From positions 1-64,000 of the forward strand of contig JADMKE010000017.1 in assembly GCA_018780035.1 (NCBI GenBank): a DNA stretch of 64,000 bases, in the 5' to 3' direction. Shown in pieces: positions 1 to 7,915 of this stretch. The position numbers and the translations under genes are program-made. This DNA comes from Candidatus Sericytochromatia bacterium. GTDB taxonomy: Bacteria > Cyanobacteriota > Sericytochromatia > UBA7694. The stretch's first letter is position 1, and each line of letters starts with the position of its first letter. The notes under the pieces are model-generated. The model saw nothing but the letters and a program-made list of their open reading frames with translations. It was not told the DNA's origin and did not search any database.

Positions 1-20
1 ACACCGGATGCGCTCTGCCT

Positions 21-40
21 CTCCGGCATGAATGCCGGAG
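21..40. repeat. Perfect 9-bp inverted repeat near window edge
   Basis: CTCCGGCAT, a 2-nt loop (GA), then ATGCCGGAG gives a perfect GC-rich hairpin. No T-run follows on either side, so it is not a standard terminator. It may be the tail of an upstream gene outside the window or a dispersed palindrome; no second copy was noticed in this window. Confidence 0.5.
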
Positions 41-74
41 TCTCCCGCGCAAGACATGATGAATAAGTCCAGGC

Positions 75-80
75 TATAAT
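75..80 (+). promoter_or_regulatory. -10 box (TATAAT) for the sensor kinase gene
   Basis: A consensus TATAAT lies 55 nt before the kinase ATG, with a good Shine-Dalgarno (AAAGGAG at about 118-124) between them. No convincing -35 element is visible at the expected spacing. Confidence 0.45.
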
Positions 81-135
81 CAGAACAGAACAAAAAATTT
101 AAGACTTAAATAAAGCGAAAGGAGCGGTGGCTTGA

Positions 136-1890
136 ATGTCAGAATATATACCGATGGAATCTCCTTTCGCCGCATCCAGTAACACATTTGCCATGGCACA
201 GTTGGTCGGCATGGTGCAACAATTGTCTCAAGCCCGCAGCTTAGAGACAATTGTGCAAATTGTGCGTGAACAGACCCGTCTGCTGACAGGCGCAGATGGT
301 GTGACCTTTGTTTTACGTGAAAATGAGCTCTGTTATTACAAAGACGAAGATGCCATTGGGCCGCTTTGGAAGGGGTTGCGTTTTCCATTAAGTGCTTGTA
401 TCAGCGGCTGGGTGATTCTCAACCGGCAGCCTGCGATGATTGAAGATATCTACCAAGATCCCCGTATTCCGGCTGAGGCCTACCGACCGACCTTTGTCAA
501 AAGCCTGGTAATGGTTCCCATTCGCCAACAAAATCCCCTGGGAGCGATCGGCAATTATTGGGCCCAGCCCCACCGGGCAACCCCGGAAGAGGTTGCTTTG
601 CTACAGGCTTTGGCCGATACCGTTTCGGTGGCAATGGAAAATGTGCAGCTCTATGCCGAACTCGAAAAACAAATTCAAACCTTGCAAAGCCAACACCTTC
701 AAATTCAAAGCCAGCGGGACAGTTTGGAAGTTTTCACGAGGGCCCTTGCCCATGACCTCAAAGAGCCAGTGCGTACCGTCAATGCCTTTCTAGAACGCCT
801 GAATCAGCCCCAAACCCCGGCCGAAAAAAAAGCCGATTATACCCGCTTTATGCAAAGAGCGTCTCAGCGCATGCAAATCCTGATCGAATCAGTCTTTGAC
901 TATTTGCAACTCGATCAGCCCGAAAAAAAAATGTGGGAAAAAGCAGATATGTACTCCCTGGTCGAAGCAGCCTCCGAGAATTTGGCGCTGCTCAGGCTCG
1001 AAAAGCTGGCAAAGATTTCAGTTGAGTCTCTGCCCAGCTTAAATGTCAATCCCTCACAGATGATTCAGGTCTTTCAAAACCTACTCTCCAACGCCTTGTA
1101 TCATGGGGGCAAAGATCAGGATCTACAGATTGAAATTTCAGCCACACTGCAAGCAAAACATTGGCAGTTTGCCATTCGTGACAATGGCATCGGCCTCTCA
1201 GCCGAAGCCATTGATAAAATTTTTCAACCCTTTCAAAGGCTGAATACAGCGCCCCAGCATTCTGGGTTGGGTTTGGCAACCTGTCGCAAAATTTTGGCCC
1301 TGCATGAGGGGGAAATTTGGTGTGAATCCGAACTCGGACAAGGCAGCAGCTTTTATTTCAGTTTGCCAATTCCAGCACATGAATTGCCCACAGATCAGGA
1401 ATCCATACCGGCCGCTAAGACAGAAAACCTGGTACAAAGCGGAGAATTGGCCAATATTCTGCTCGTCGATGATGATGAATCAGACATCGAATTGGCCCGT
1501 TTGGCCTTGATCGATGATGCTGGTATGCAATGCAATTTATCCGTGGCCTATAACGGCAAAAGTGCCTTAAATATGATCCGCAAAAACCTGCAAACGGAGC
1601 AAAAAATCGACTTAATTTTGTTGGATATCAATATGCCTGGTATGAACGGATTTGAGTTTTTAACCGAACTCCGCAACGATCAGAATCTCAAAGATATTGA
1701 GGTGATCATCTGCTCGGGTTCAAATTATGAAAAAGACCGGCAATCTGCGGCGGCTTTGGGCACCGCCGGATATCTATTGAAGCCACCGCGTTTTGAAAAT
1801 CTGGTGCTTTTATTACAAAAGATCCCCCGCCTCAACCTCTTTCAGGAAGCGGGTTATCACAAATTGTTGCGTGTCCCTCAGATCGCTTGA
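136..1890 (+). CDS. GAF-domain sensor histidine kinase with C-terminal receiver domain
   Basis: Cytoplasmic hybrid two-component kinase of 584 residues with no membrane segment. Residues about 24-170 form a GAF sensor domain. A short coiled coil leads into a HisKA domain with the phospho-accepting His at about 206 (ALAHDLKEPVR, the phytochrome-type H box). The HATPase domain shows the N box NLLSNALYHGG (about 315), G1 box DNGIGLS (about 349) and G2 GLGLA (about 378). A receiver domain begins near 441 with the acidic cluster VDDDESD, phospho-acceptor Asp near 497 (LLLDINMPG) and Lys near 549. The receiver resembles the Rcp1 type that partners cyanobacterial phytochromes, here fused to the kinase. 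ATG 136 is chosen because the GTG nine bases upstream runs into a stop. The radical-SAM gene starts 8 nt after the stop, so the two are probably co-transcribed. The signal sensed is unknown. Confidence 0.9.
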   Translation: MSEYIPMESPFAASSNTFAMAQLVGMVQQLSQARSLETIVQIVREQTRLLTGADGVTFVLRENELCYYKDEDAIGPLWKGLRFPLSACISGWVILNRQPAMIEDIYQDPRIPAEAYRPTFVKSLVMVPIRQQNPLGAIGNYWAQPHRATPEEVALLQALADTVSVAMENVQLYAELEKQIQTLQSQHLQIQSQRDSLEVFTRALAHDLKEPVRTVNAFLERLNQPQTPAEKKADYTRFMQRASQRMQILIESVFDYLQLDQPEKKMWEKADMYSLVEAASENLALLRLEKLAKISVESLPSLNVNPSQMIQVFQNLLSNALYHGGKDQDLQIEISATLQAKHWQFAIRDNGIGLSAEAIDKIFQPFQRLNTAPQHSGLGLATCRKILALHEGEIWCESELGQGSSFYFSLPIPAHELPTDQESIPAAKTENLVQSGELANILLVDDDESDIELARLALIDDAGMQCNLSVAYNGKSALNMIRKNLQTEQKIDLILLDINMPGMNGFEFLTELRNDQNLKDIEVIICSGSNYEKDRQSAAALGTAGYLLKPPRFENLVLLLQKIPRLNLFQEAGYHKLLRVPQIA

Positions 1891-1897
1891 TGGCTCC

Positions 1898-3790
1898 ATG
1901 CCGCTGACAATTGGCTTGGTTCAGCTCAACAGTGGAGCCCGGCGCTTTTTGCCTTATGTGGCAGGATTGTTACAGGCCTATGTTCAGGCCTATGCGCCAG
2001 AACCCCAAGCCTACCATTTTCTGCCCCCCCTCTCCGAATTTGATTCGCTTGAAAAAAGTGTTTTAGAACTCCTCACTGCAGATATTGTCGGCTTTAGCAC
2101 CTATGTCTGGAATATCGAAAGATCTTTGGCCATTGCCCGGCAGCTCAAACAGCTCAAACCCGAGGTATTGATTGTCTTTGGCGGCCCCCAAGTGCCAAAT
2201 CAGGCTGAATCCTTTCTCAGACAACACCCCCAGATTGACCTCTGTGTTCATGGCGAAGGGGAAGCCACATTTCTGGCCATTTTGGAACAGGCCGGAGAAC
2301 GTGCCTGGAGCGAGATCGCGGGGCTGAGCTTTTTCGACAGCCACCACACATTTCACACCCGCCCCCAAGCTCCCCGCCGCAAAGCCCTGTCTGAACTGCC
2401 CTCACCTTATCTCAAGGGCATTTTTTCAAGCCTGATGGCCCAAGCGCCAGCCGAACACGAATGGGCCATTCTATGGGAAACAGCAAGAGGTTGCCCCTTT
2501 TCGTGTACTTTTTGTGATTGGGGCTCAGCTACCCAGAGCAAGGTCAATGGCTTTGACCTGCCCCGGCTCAAAGCCGAATTGGACTGGTTTGGCCAGCATA
2601 AAATTGGTTATATCTTTTGCTGTGACGCCAATTTTGGCATTCTCAGACGCGATCTGGAAGTGGCGGAATATGCTGCTCAGGTGCGCAGCAAAACAGGCCA
2701 TCCCCGCGCATTGGTGGTGCAAAACAGCAAGAACGTAACCGACCGCGCTTTTGCCGTGCACCGCACCCTGTCCCAAGCCGGGCTTGACACGGATGTGACT
2801 CTTTCGATGCAATCCCTCAATCCCGAAGTACTTAAAAAGGTCAAACGTGAAAATATCTCCCTGGATTATTTCCGCGATTTACGCGGACGCCTGATGCGAG
2901 AAAATATCAAGGCCTATACCGATATGATTCTCGGCTTGCCCGGTGAGACCTATGATAGCTTTGTTGAAGGCATTTGCACCCTGATTGCCCATGGGCAATA
3001 TCACGATATCCACATTTTTACAGCCGGGATTTTGCCCAATGCCGAAATGGCAGATCCCGCTTACCGGGCTGAACACGGCATTGAATCGGTCAAATCGCGC
3101 TGCGTCTATGTACACAGCCCCGTTCTAAGCAGTCTGAATGAATCGATCTTCGAGTATCAGGAATTGGTCATTGCCACGGCCACGCTTCCCAAACCTGATT
3201 GGGTCAAGGCCATGGCCTTTGGTTGGTTGGTGCATTTTTACTTTTTTAATCCTGGCTGCTTGCGCATGGCGGCTTTGATTTTACACCATAGCCAAGGCCT
3301 TAACTACCGTTCTCTGTTTGAAAGCCTGATGCAGCCCAGCCAAAGTGAACCTCTTTTGCAAGAAATCTGGGATTTTTTCTGCGCCAAAGCAAGGGCCATT
3401 CAAAATGGCGATTTTGAATACTGCCAAGGCCCAGAGCCCTATTATTTGGGGCAGTGGTGGTGGCCCCAGGAGTTTGTGATTCGGCGTTTGGTCTATCAAG
3501 GCCGCTTGTCTCGTTTTTATGCCGAAGTTCAAAGCAATCTCAAGCGTTTGTTGAGGTCAAACGCCCCTGATACCCCCCATTTATTGTTAGCGGATTGTCT
3601 GAATTATAGCCAAACCTTTCTCACGCTCTTGCACCAGCAAGAGGTTCGGGAATTAAACCTGCATTACAATCTCTGGGAAGTCTATCAAGGACTGCTGCGT
3701 GGCGAAAATCTGGCTTTGAGAACAGAGCAAACCCAATTCATCAAACCCTGGCAGGGAGCCCCTTATACCCTGCAACGTGTATTCAAATAG
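1898..3790 (+). CDS. B12-binding-type radical SAM protein
   Basis: 630 residues. The N-terminal third has the alternating beta/alpha pattern of a cobalamin-binding fold (VGFSTYVWNIE, VFGGPQVPN, CVHGEGEATF), as in class B radical SAM enzymes. The [4Fe-4S] motif C-x3-C-x2-C is at about 199-206 (RGCPFSCTFCDWGS), and the CDWGS extension is shared with a widespread uncharacterised B12/radical-SAM group. The radical-SAM barrel continues with LVVQNSKN and SMQSLNPEVL. The open frame extends upstream into the kinase gene, but the first ATG after the kinase stop (1898) begins a normal N-terminus, so it is preferred. Chemistry could be methyl transfer or ring rearrangement on an unknown substrate; none of the neighbours identifies it. 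Confidence 0.8.
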   Translation: MPLTIGLVQLNSGARRFLPYVAGLLQAYVQAYAPEPQAYHFLPPLSEFDSLEKSVLELLTADIVGFSTYVWNIERSLAIARQLKQLKPEVLIVFGGPQVPNQAESFLRQHPQIDLCVHGEGEATFLAILEQAGERAWSEIAGLSFFDSHHTFHTRPQAPRRKALSELPSPYLKGIFSSLMAQAPAEHEWAILWETARGCPFSCTFCDWGSATQSKVNGFDLPRLKAELDWFGQHKIGYIFCCDANFGILRRDLEVAEYAAQVRSKTGHPRALVVQNSKNVTDRAFAVHRTLSQAGLDTDVTLSMQSLNPEVLKKVKRENISLDYFRDLRGRLMRENIKAYTDMILGLPGETYDSFVEGICTLIAHGQYHDIHIFTAGILPNAEMADPAYRAEHGIESVKSRCVYVHSPVLSSLNESIFEYQELVIATATLPKPDWVKAMAFGWLVHFYFFNPGCLRMAALILHHSQGLNYRSLFESLMQPSQSEPLLQEIWDFFCAKARAIQNGDFEYCQGPEPYYLGQWWWPQEFVIRRLVYQGRLSRFYAEVQSNLKRLLRSNAPDTPHLLLADCLNYSQTFLTLLHQQEVRELNLHYNLWEVYQGLLRGENLALRTEQTQFIKPWQGAPYTLQRVFK

Positions 3791-3807
3791 CCCAAGCAGA
3801 ACTTGTG

Positions 3808-3830
3808 TCAGACTTTTCTGATCCCTTTTT
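3808..3830 (+). terminator. Weak hairpin with T-run after radical SAM gene
   Basis: TCAGA-CTTT-TCTGA followed a few bases later by TTTTT. The stem is only 5 bp and the T-run is displaced, so this is a marginal call. Confidence 0.3.
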
Positions 3831-3901
3831 GAGGACTTCTCCAGTATTTATCTCCTATTTGAGTCCTTAGAATCAAATCATCACATCCCAGGAGAAAGTA
3901 A

Positions 3902-4242
3902 ATGCACTTGGAATTTGCGCAAAAACAGGGTATGGCCGTCTTGAGCTTAAAAGGGCAGATCACTGGTTATTCAGGCTTTAAACTGGTGCAAGACATGCGG
4001 GCAGCTTTGGCCAAACATGATGGGTTCAGAGCCTGGGTTCTTGATTTAAGTCGCATGGAAATGCCGATAGCACAGGTCTGAGTGCCCTCTTAGATTGCCT
4101 TCAATCCATCCTGTCTCAAGGAAAAAGTGTAAAATTGGCAGCACTTCAACCCCAAAGCCAAACACTTTTAAAGATCAGCCGGGTGCATTTTAGGATTGAT
4201 TTTTATCCGACGCTGTCAGAAGCCCTAGGTGCCCACTCTTGA
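3902..4242 (+). pseudogene. STAS-domain protein (anti-sigma-factor antagonist type), frameshifted
   Basis: A well-placed AGGAG precedes ATG 3902. The first frame reads 59 residues of a STAS-like beta-alpha fold and stops at 4079-4081, just after DLSRMEM. Moving to another frame at about 4058-4063 restores the conserved STAS core ADSTGLSALLDCL, which carries the usually phosphorylated Ser in a D-S-T-G context, and continues to TGA at 4240-4242 for a normal full length of about 113 residues. Restoring one A in the short A-run (GAAATGCC to GAAAATGCC) would join both halves as E-N-A-D-S-T-G. The gene is therefore either a recent pseudogene, a sequencing error or, less likely, a programmed frameshift. 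STAS proteins bind anti-sigma factors or act in phospho-switches; no partner kinase or RsbW-like gene is adjacent, though a GAF kinase lies two genes upstream. Confidence 0.7.
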
Positions 4243-4269
4243 CTTCCAGTTGAACACTCCACTACAATA

Positions 4270-4306
4270 GATAACATAAAATGACTAACGGTCATTTTAT
4301 GTTATC
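4270..4306. promoter_or_regulatory. Perfect 16-bp inverted repeat: likely TetR operator
   Basis: Arms GATAACATAAAATGAC and GTCATTTTATGTTATC are perfect complements around a 5-nt centre (TAACG). The 15-bp core ATGACTAACGGTCAT resembles the palindrome in front of the downstream SDR gene. Its position 39-75 nt upstream of the TetR start fits autoregulation. Confidence 0.7.
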
Positions 4307-4331
4307 TGAACTGTGTTCAAACCCAAACTGG

Positions 4332-4337
4332 TATACT
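4332..4337 (+). promoter_or_regulatory. -10 box (TATACT) placed for a leaderless TetR mRNA
   Basis: TATACT ends 7 nt before ATG 4345, so transcription would begin at or next to the start codon. GGGAGG lies between them but only 1 nt from the ATG, too close for a normal Shine-Dalgarno. No strong -35 element is seen. Confidence 0.35.
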
Positions 4338-4344
4338 GGGAGGC

Positions 4345-4974
4345 ATGGGAACCCAAGAACGCAAACTTCGCGAAAGAGAACGCCGACGTCAGGCCATATT
4401 GGATGCTGCTGAAAGCCTGTTTTTTGAAATGGGTTTGGAAAAAAGCACCATGGACATGTTGGCAGAAAAGACCGAACTGAGCAAAGGCACCCTTTATCTC
4501 TATTTTGCCAGTAAAGATCAAGTCTATTACGCCATTCATGTGCGGGCAAAAAAATTGCTCTGCCAGTATTTGGCCGAAGCTGCGGGCAAAAAAGGGACGG
4601 GGCTGCAACAGGTTTTGGCAATGGGGCAGGCTTTTCTCAATTTTGCCCAAACCTATCCGAATTATTTTCGTGCCATTGCCTTTTACGATTTGCCGGGTGG
4701 CTCTGTCGCAGAAGAACCTTGGGCCACAGAGGCCCACCTTTATGGTTTGCAAGGCATCGACTACTGTGTCCGAGCCTTAAAAACGGGCCAAAAAGATGGC
4801 AGTATTCGAATGGACATTGAAGCCAACAGCATGGCCTTGGTTTTGGTGGCCCAACTCAAAGGACTGGTCATGCTGATGCAAGCCCCCCCCCCGCTGGACG
4901 GGGCAGAAGAATTTAACCCAGTGGCACTGGAGGCCGCCATGTTTGACTTGGTGCGTGCGGGTTTAAGCCGCTAA
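4345..4974 (+). CDS. TetR/AcrR-family transcriptional regulator
   Basis: 209 residues, the usual family size. The N-terminal DNA-binding domain shows the classic order: ILDAAESLFFEMG, then the helix-turn-helix STMDMLAEKTELSKGTLYLYF (about 34-54). The C-terminal half is the variable ligand-binding, dimerising region and gives no ligand clue. A perfect palindrome lies upstream and a related palindrome lies between this gene and the SDR gene 54 nt downstream, so the simplest model is a repressor of its own gene and of the SDR enzyme, released by a small hydrophobic ligand. The start lacks a properly spaced ribosome-binding site, and a -10 box 7 nt upstream suggests a leaderless mRNA. Confidence 0.88.
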   Translation: MGTQERKLRERERRRQAILDAAESLFFEMGLEKSTMDMLAEKTELSKGTLYLYFASKDQVYYAIHVRAKKLLCQYLAEAAGKKGTGLQQVLAMGQAFLNFAQTYPNYFRAIAFYDLPGGSVAEEPWATEAHLYGLQGIDYCVRALKTGQKDGSIRMDIEANSMALVLVAQLKGLVMLMQAPPPLDGAEEFNPVALEAAMFDLVRAGLSR

Positions 4975-4991
4975 GTTTTTTTAAATAAAAA

Positions 4992-5006
4992 ATGACTATA
5001 AGTCAT
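4992..5006. promoter_or_regulatory. Palindromic operator in front of SDR gene
   Basis: ATGACTATAAGTCAT is a perfect 6-bp-arm palindrome that matches the core ATGACTAACGGTCAT upstream of the TetR gene at 12 of 15 positions. It overlaps a possible -10 (TATAAG, 4997-5002), where a bound repressor would block transcription. The SDR Shine-Dalgarno AAGGAG follows. Confidence 0.65.
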
Positions 5007-5028
5007 AAAATAAAAAGGAGTTCAAAAC

Positions 5029-6048
5029 ATGAAAACAGCCTTGGTTACAGGCAGCACAGGTTTATTGGGCAGCAATTTGGTTCAAATCTTGCTGCAAGCG
5101 GGTTGGGAGGTCAAGGCCCTGGTGCGTTCCCGCAGCAAGGCCCAAAAAGTTTTTGGAGATACAAAATTGACACTGGTAACAGGAGATATGGAAGATGTCA
5201 GTGGCTTTGCCCAGGCCCTGCAAGGGGTAGACGTGGTGTTTCACACAGCGGCCTATTTCCGCGAATATTACCAGCCGGGAGATCACTGGCAAAAGCTGGA
5301 AAAGATCAATGTGAAGGGCACATTGGATCTGCTGAATGCCGCTCAAGCGGCTGGGGTAAAGACCTTCATTTACACCAGTTCATCAGGGGTGATAGCCCCA
5401 GGGAGAGCAGGCCATCCCGGCGATGAAAATTCAGGCGTGAGTCCCGAAGCAACCCACAACCTGTATTTTAAGAGCAAGGTACTGGCCGAAGAAAAAGTGG
5501 CGGCTTGGTGCCAGCACAACTCACTTAAGGTTGTACAAATCCTGCCAGGTTGGATGATGGGTCCTGGTGACTGGGCCCCCACCGCCAGTGGCCAAATTAT
5601 TCTCGATTTGATCAATGGCAAAATGCCCGCCCTGCTTCAAGGCGGTGCAAATACAGTGGATCCGCGTGATGTGGCCGAAGCCATGCTGGCAGCCGTCGAA
5701 AAGGGGCAAACTGGAGAGCGCTATTTGGTAGCGGGCAGGTTTATGTCCTTAAAAGTCTTGGCACAGACACTTGAAAAAATCACAGGCAAACCCATGCCTC
5801 GGCAGCTGATGCCCAAAGGCATCGCTTTACTGATGGCCGTTTTGAGTGAAGGATATGGTCGATTGACCCGTCAGCCCGTCTTGATGACCCTCGCTGGTGT
5901 TCGCACCATGCAAGCTGCAATACAGCTTTCCTCCGCCAAAGCAGAGCAAAATCTGCTGACGCGTTTTCGCCCTCTTGAAGATACGCTTAGAGACGAACTG
6001 GCCTTTTTCGAAGCCCAGGGCACCTTAAAGATCCAAAAATCAGCCTGA
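5029..6048 (+). CDS. NAD(P)-dependent extended SDR epimerase/reductase (dihydroflavonol-reductase-like)
   Basis: 339 residues. The Rossmann nucleotide-binding motif TGSTGLLG is at 7-14, the DxxHTAA-type segment VVFHTAAYFREYY follows, and the active-site Tyr/Lys pair is YFKSK at about 146-150, preceded by the Ser-rich TSSSG strand. The family includes dihydroflavonol 4-reductases, 3-beta-HSDs and hopanoid-associated sugar epimerases, so the sequence supports oxidoreductase or epimerase chemistry but not a substrate. ATG 5029 has a strong AAGGAG. The gene follows TetR by 54 nt and carries a TetR-like operator, which points to induction by the substrate or a related compound. Confidence 0.85.
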   Translation: MKTALVTGSTGLLGSNLVQILLQAGWEVKALVRSRSKAQKVFGDTKLTLVTGDMEDVSGFAQALQGVDVVFHTAAYFREYYQPGDHWQKLEKINVKGTLDLLNAAQAAGVKTFIYTSSSGVIAPGRAGHPGDENSGVSPEATHNLYFKSKVLAEEKVAAWCQHNSLKVVQILPGWMMGPGDWAPTASGQIILDLINGKMPALLQGGANTVDPRDVAEAMLAAVEKGQTGERYLVAGRFMSLKVLAQTLEKITGKPMPRQLMPKGIALLMAVLSEGYGRLTRQPVLMTLAGVRTMQAAIQLSSAKAEQNLLTRFRPLEDTLRDELAFFEAQGTLKIQKSA

Positions 6049-6079
6049 GCCCCTCTTGTAAGCAAAGAAATGTTCATGA

Positions 6080-6279
6080 TATGCTAAAAAGACAATGAGA
6101 CTTTAACGTCACATTCTGTTCGCTGTCACGATTGTTGGTCACGTTTTTTGTGTTTTGACTTTGTTTCGCCGGTGATAAGGATTCCGTCTGCTTCCCGCGT
6201 CCCTAAGTTCCCACTGTCTGCTGCGTCTTGATTGACGGGAGTCCCATATTTATCACTAAACAAAGGTATTTTTTTCGCA
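6080..6279 (+). promoter_or_regulatory. Long 5' leader of RRM gene with conserved ACTTTAAC...TTCTGTTC motif
   Basis: A -10-like TATGCT (6080-6085) is followed 14 nt later by ACTTTAAC (6100-6107), then TTCTGTTC (6114-6121) and CACGA. The mRNA would carry about 185 nt of T-rich, gene-free leader. The second RRM gene has the same order of elements in its own leader (15542-15723). Cyanobacterial rbp genes are cold-inducible and controlled through long leaders, so a temperature- or protein-responsive element is plausible, but this is inference. Confidence 0.5.
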
Positions 6280-6606
6280 ATGAATATTTACGTTGGCAAT
6301 CTTTCCTATCAAACTGATGAACAGAGCCTGGGCGATCTTTTCGCACAGTATGGCGAAGTTCGCAGTGTACGTGTGATCACCGATCGCGAAACCGGTCGTC
6401 CTCGTGGTTTTGGCTTTGTCGAAATGGACTCTGCTGAAGCTGGTCAGAACGCCATTTCTGCACTTAACGGCAAAGATTTTATGGGCCGTCAATTGAATAT
6501 CAACGAAGCCCAACCCCGCCAAGAGCGCGGTGGTGATCGCGGCGGTTTCCGTGGCGGCAACGGCGGCGGTGGTGACCGTCGTTCCTTTAGCAACAGCCGT
6601 TATTAA
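6280..6606 (+). CDS. RRM-domain RNA-binding protein with glycine-rich tail (cyanobacterial Rbp type)
   Basis: 108 residues. One RRM fold: RNP-2 is IYVGNL (3-8) and RNP-1 is RGFGFVEM (42-49), with the aromatic residues that stack on RNA intact. A Gly/Arg-rich tail (about 79-108) resembles cyanobacterial Rbp and eukaryotic glycine-rich RNA-binding proteins. The frame is open upstream to 6232, but ATG 6280 begins the conserved MNIYVGN start and aligns with the second RRM protein (15724). Likely a single-stranded-RNA chaperone in the cytoplasm. A strong terminator follows, so the gene is monocistronic. Confidence 0.92.
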   Translation: MNIYVGNLSYQTDEQSLGDLFAQYGEVRSVRVITDRETGRPRGFGFVEMDSAEAGQNAISALNGKDFMGRQLNINEAQPRQERGGDRGGFRGGNGGGGDRRSFSNSRY

Positions 6607-6620
6607 TCCGTAGATACGTC

Positions 6621-6652
6621 AAAGCCCCCTGAAGTGATCAGGGGGCTTTTTT
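6621..6652 (+). terminator. Rho-independent terminator after RRM gene
   Basis: AAAGCCCCCT, a short loop, then AGGGGGCTTTTTT: a strong GC stem with T-run. The reversed A-run also allows weaker termination of the convergent gene on the minus strand. Confidence 0.9.
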
Positions 6653-6674
6653 CATGGGGGTCGTCATGTCAGAC

Positions 6675-7775
6675 CTATTGAAGGTCGATCACGGCCCCAC
6701 TCACCCCCATCAGGTCTTGAATATGCCTCGGTTTTTCGGCAATTTTTAACAAACGCATCCAGCTTTCGCTGGAATTTTGGATCCTGCGTTGAAACAAATC
6801 CAAATGGCGCGTGCGCACAACTTTTTTTAAACTGAGTTGTTGCTCCTTTCGCAGACTGTTTTCCATGTGCCGAAGGCCCTCATAAAAGAGTTCGGGATCA
6901 TAATAGGCAAAGGGAATGCTCTTTTCGCCCGTTTGGGCCCAACTTTGTGAGCCGAATAAAAAAGAAGTCAGGGAGACTTTTTTGACAGTCTTGGGCACCC
7001 GAGATTGCGGAAGAATTGTGCTAAATGTGGGAAGAGACTGAGAACGGCCCAGGTGTTTCTCGGCAATCTCATAATGCCTCACCCAAGCAGGCCGAAAGGG
7101 TAAATCCAGACCCGAACGCTGCAAAGCGGCATTGGCATAACTGGTACAACCTCCGCCTTGGAGTTTAAGCGGGTCCAGGGGAAAACCATAATTCTGGAAG
7201 GCCTTTGCTGTGCGGTATTCTTTGACATAATTGGCCAGATTCAAACAATTCTGAGCAGGAACTTTGAGGCCCAGCCAGGAGAATTGGCCTGTTTTCACGC
7301 CAATCCGCACCCGTTGTTCAACATCAGCCAAGTCCTCCAAATGTCCATCGGTAAAAACCAATTCCAACACACTCAGACCCCAGCCCCCGAGCAGGGCTTT
7401 GAGGGCTTGGCCCGACCTTTCTCCACTTTGACCCGAAGCACCCATTTCCCAAGTCCCATCGGGTCTTTGGCAGCGCCATGCAAATTGAGCATGCCCAATG
7501 GCACTGGGACGGCCCCAGACCCGTTTGTTGATGCTGCTTTGAATTGAGGTACGTGAGAGAGTGCTGGGGCTCGACCAGTCCAAATAAGCAGAAGAAGGGT
7601 AGGCAAAAACCAGGATATAACTGTTTTTGGAGTCATTCCGCCAGATTTCCTGAAAACTGCCGCTGGGTTGGTAATAGAGAAAAGCGAAATAGAGGCCAAC
7701 GCCCGCGCTCAAAGCCGCCCAAGCCAGTTTGGTTGGAACTTTCTCAAAAAAGGGGATGCCAAAAATTCTTGCCAT
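6675..7775 (-). CDS. Membrane-anchored or exported protein of unknown function
   Basis: 366 residues from the preferred start. The open frame extends 25 codons further, but ATG at 7773-7775 has a good AGAGG Shine-Dalgarno and begins a plausible export signal: a short basic stretch, then a hydrophobic helix at about 17-35 (AWAALSAGVGLYFAFLYY). The rest is soluble. A GGGCTSYANAALQRSG stretch in the middle resembles the catalytic-Cys helix of papain-like or NlpC-like folds, but a matching catalytic His was not located with confidence. No family is recognised. It is convergent with the RRM gene and divergent from the esterase gene. Confidence 0.7.
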   Translation of the reverse strand: MARIFGIPFFEKVPTKLAWAALSAGVGLYFAFLYYQPSGSFQEIWRNDSKNSYILVFAYPSSAYLDWSSPSTLSRTSIQSSINKRVWGRPSAIGHAQFAWRCQRPDGTWEMGASGQSGERSGQALKALLGGWGLSVLELVFTDGHLEDLADVEQRVRIGVKTGQFSWLGLKVPAQNCLNLANYVKEYRTAKAFQNYGFPLDPLKLQGGGCTSYANAALQRSGLDLPFRPAWVRHYEIAEKHLGRSQSLPTFSTILPQSRVPKTVKKVSLTSFLFGSQSWAQTGEKSIPFAYYDPELFYEGLRHMENSLRKEQQLSLKKVVRTRHLDLFQRRIQNSSESWMRLLKIAEKPRHIQDLMGVSGAVIDLQ

Positions 7776-7915
7776 TGCTTGCACCTCTGGGAATGGGGGT
7801 ATTTTAACATGGGCCAGAGACAGGCCAAAATCGCGTGTGGGCTGGCTCAAAATCCTCTATACTGAAACTGTCTCCGTCCCCACTAAACTGGATTGTGTTT
7901 ATAAATTACAGCCCC

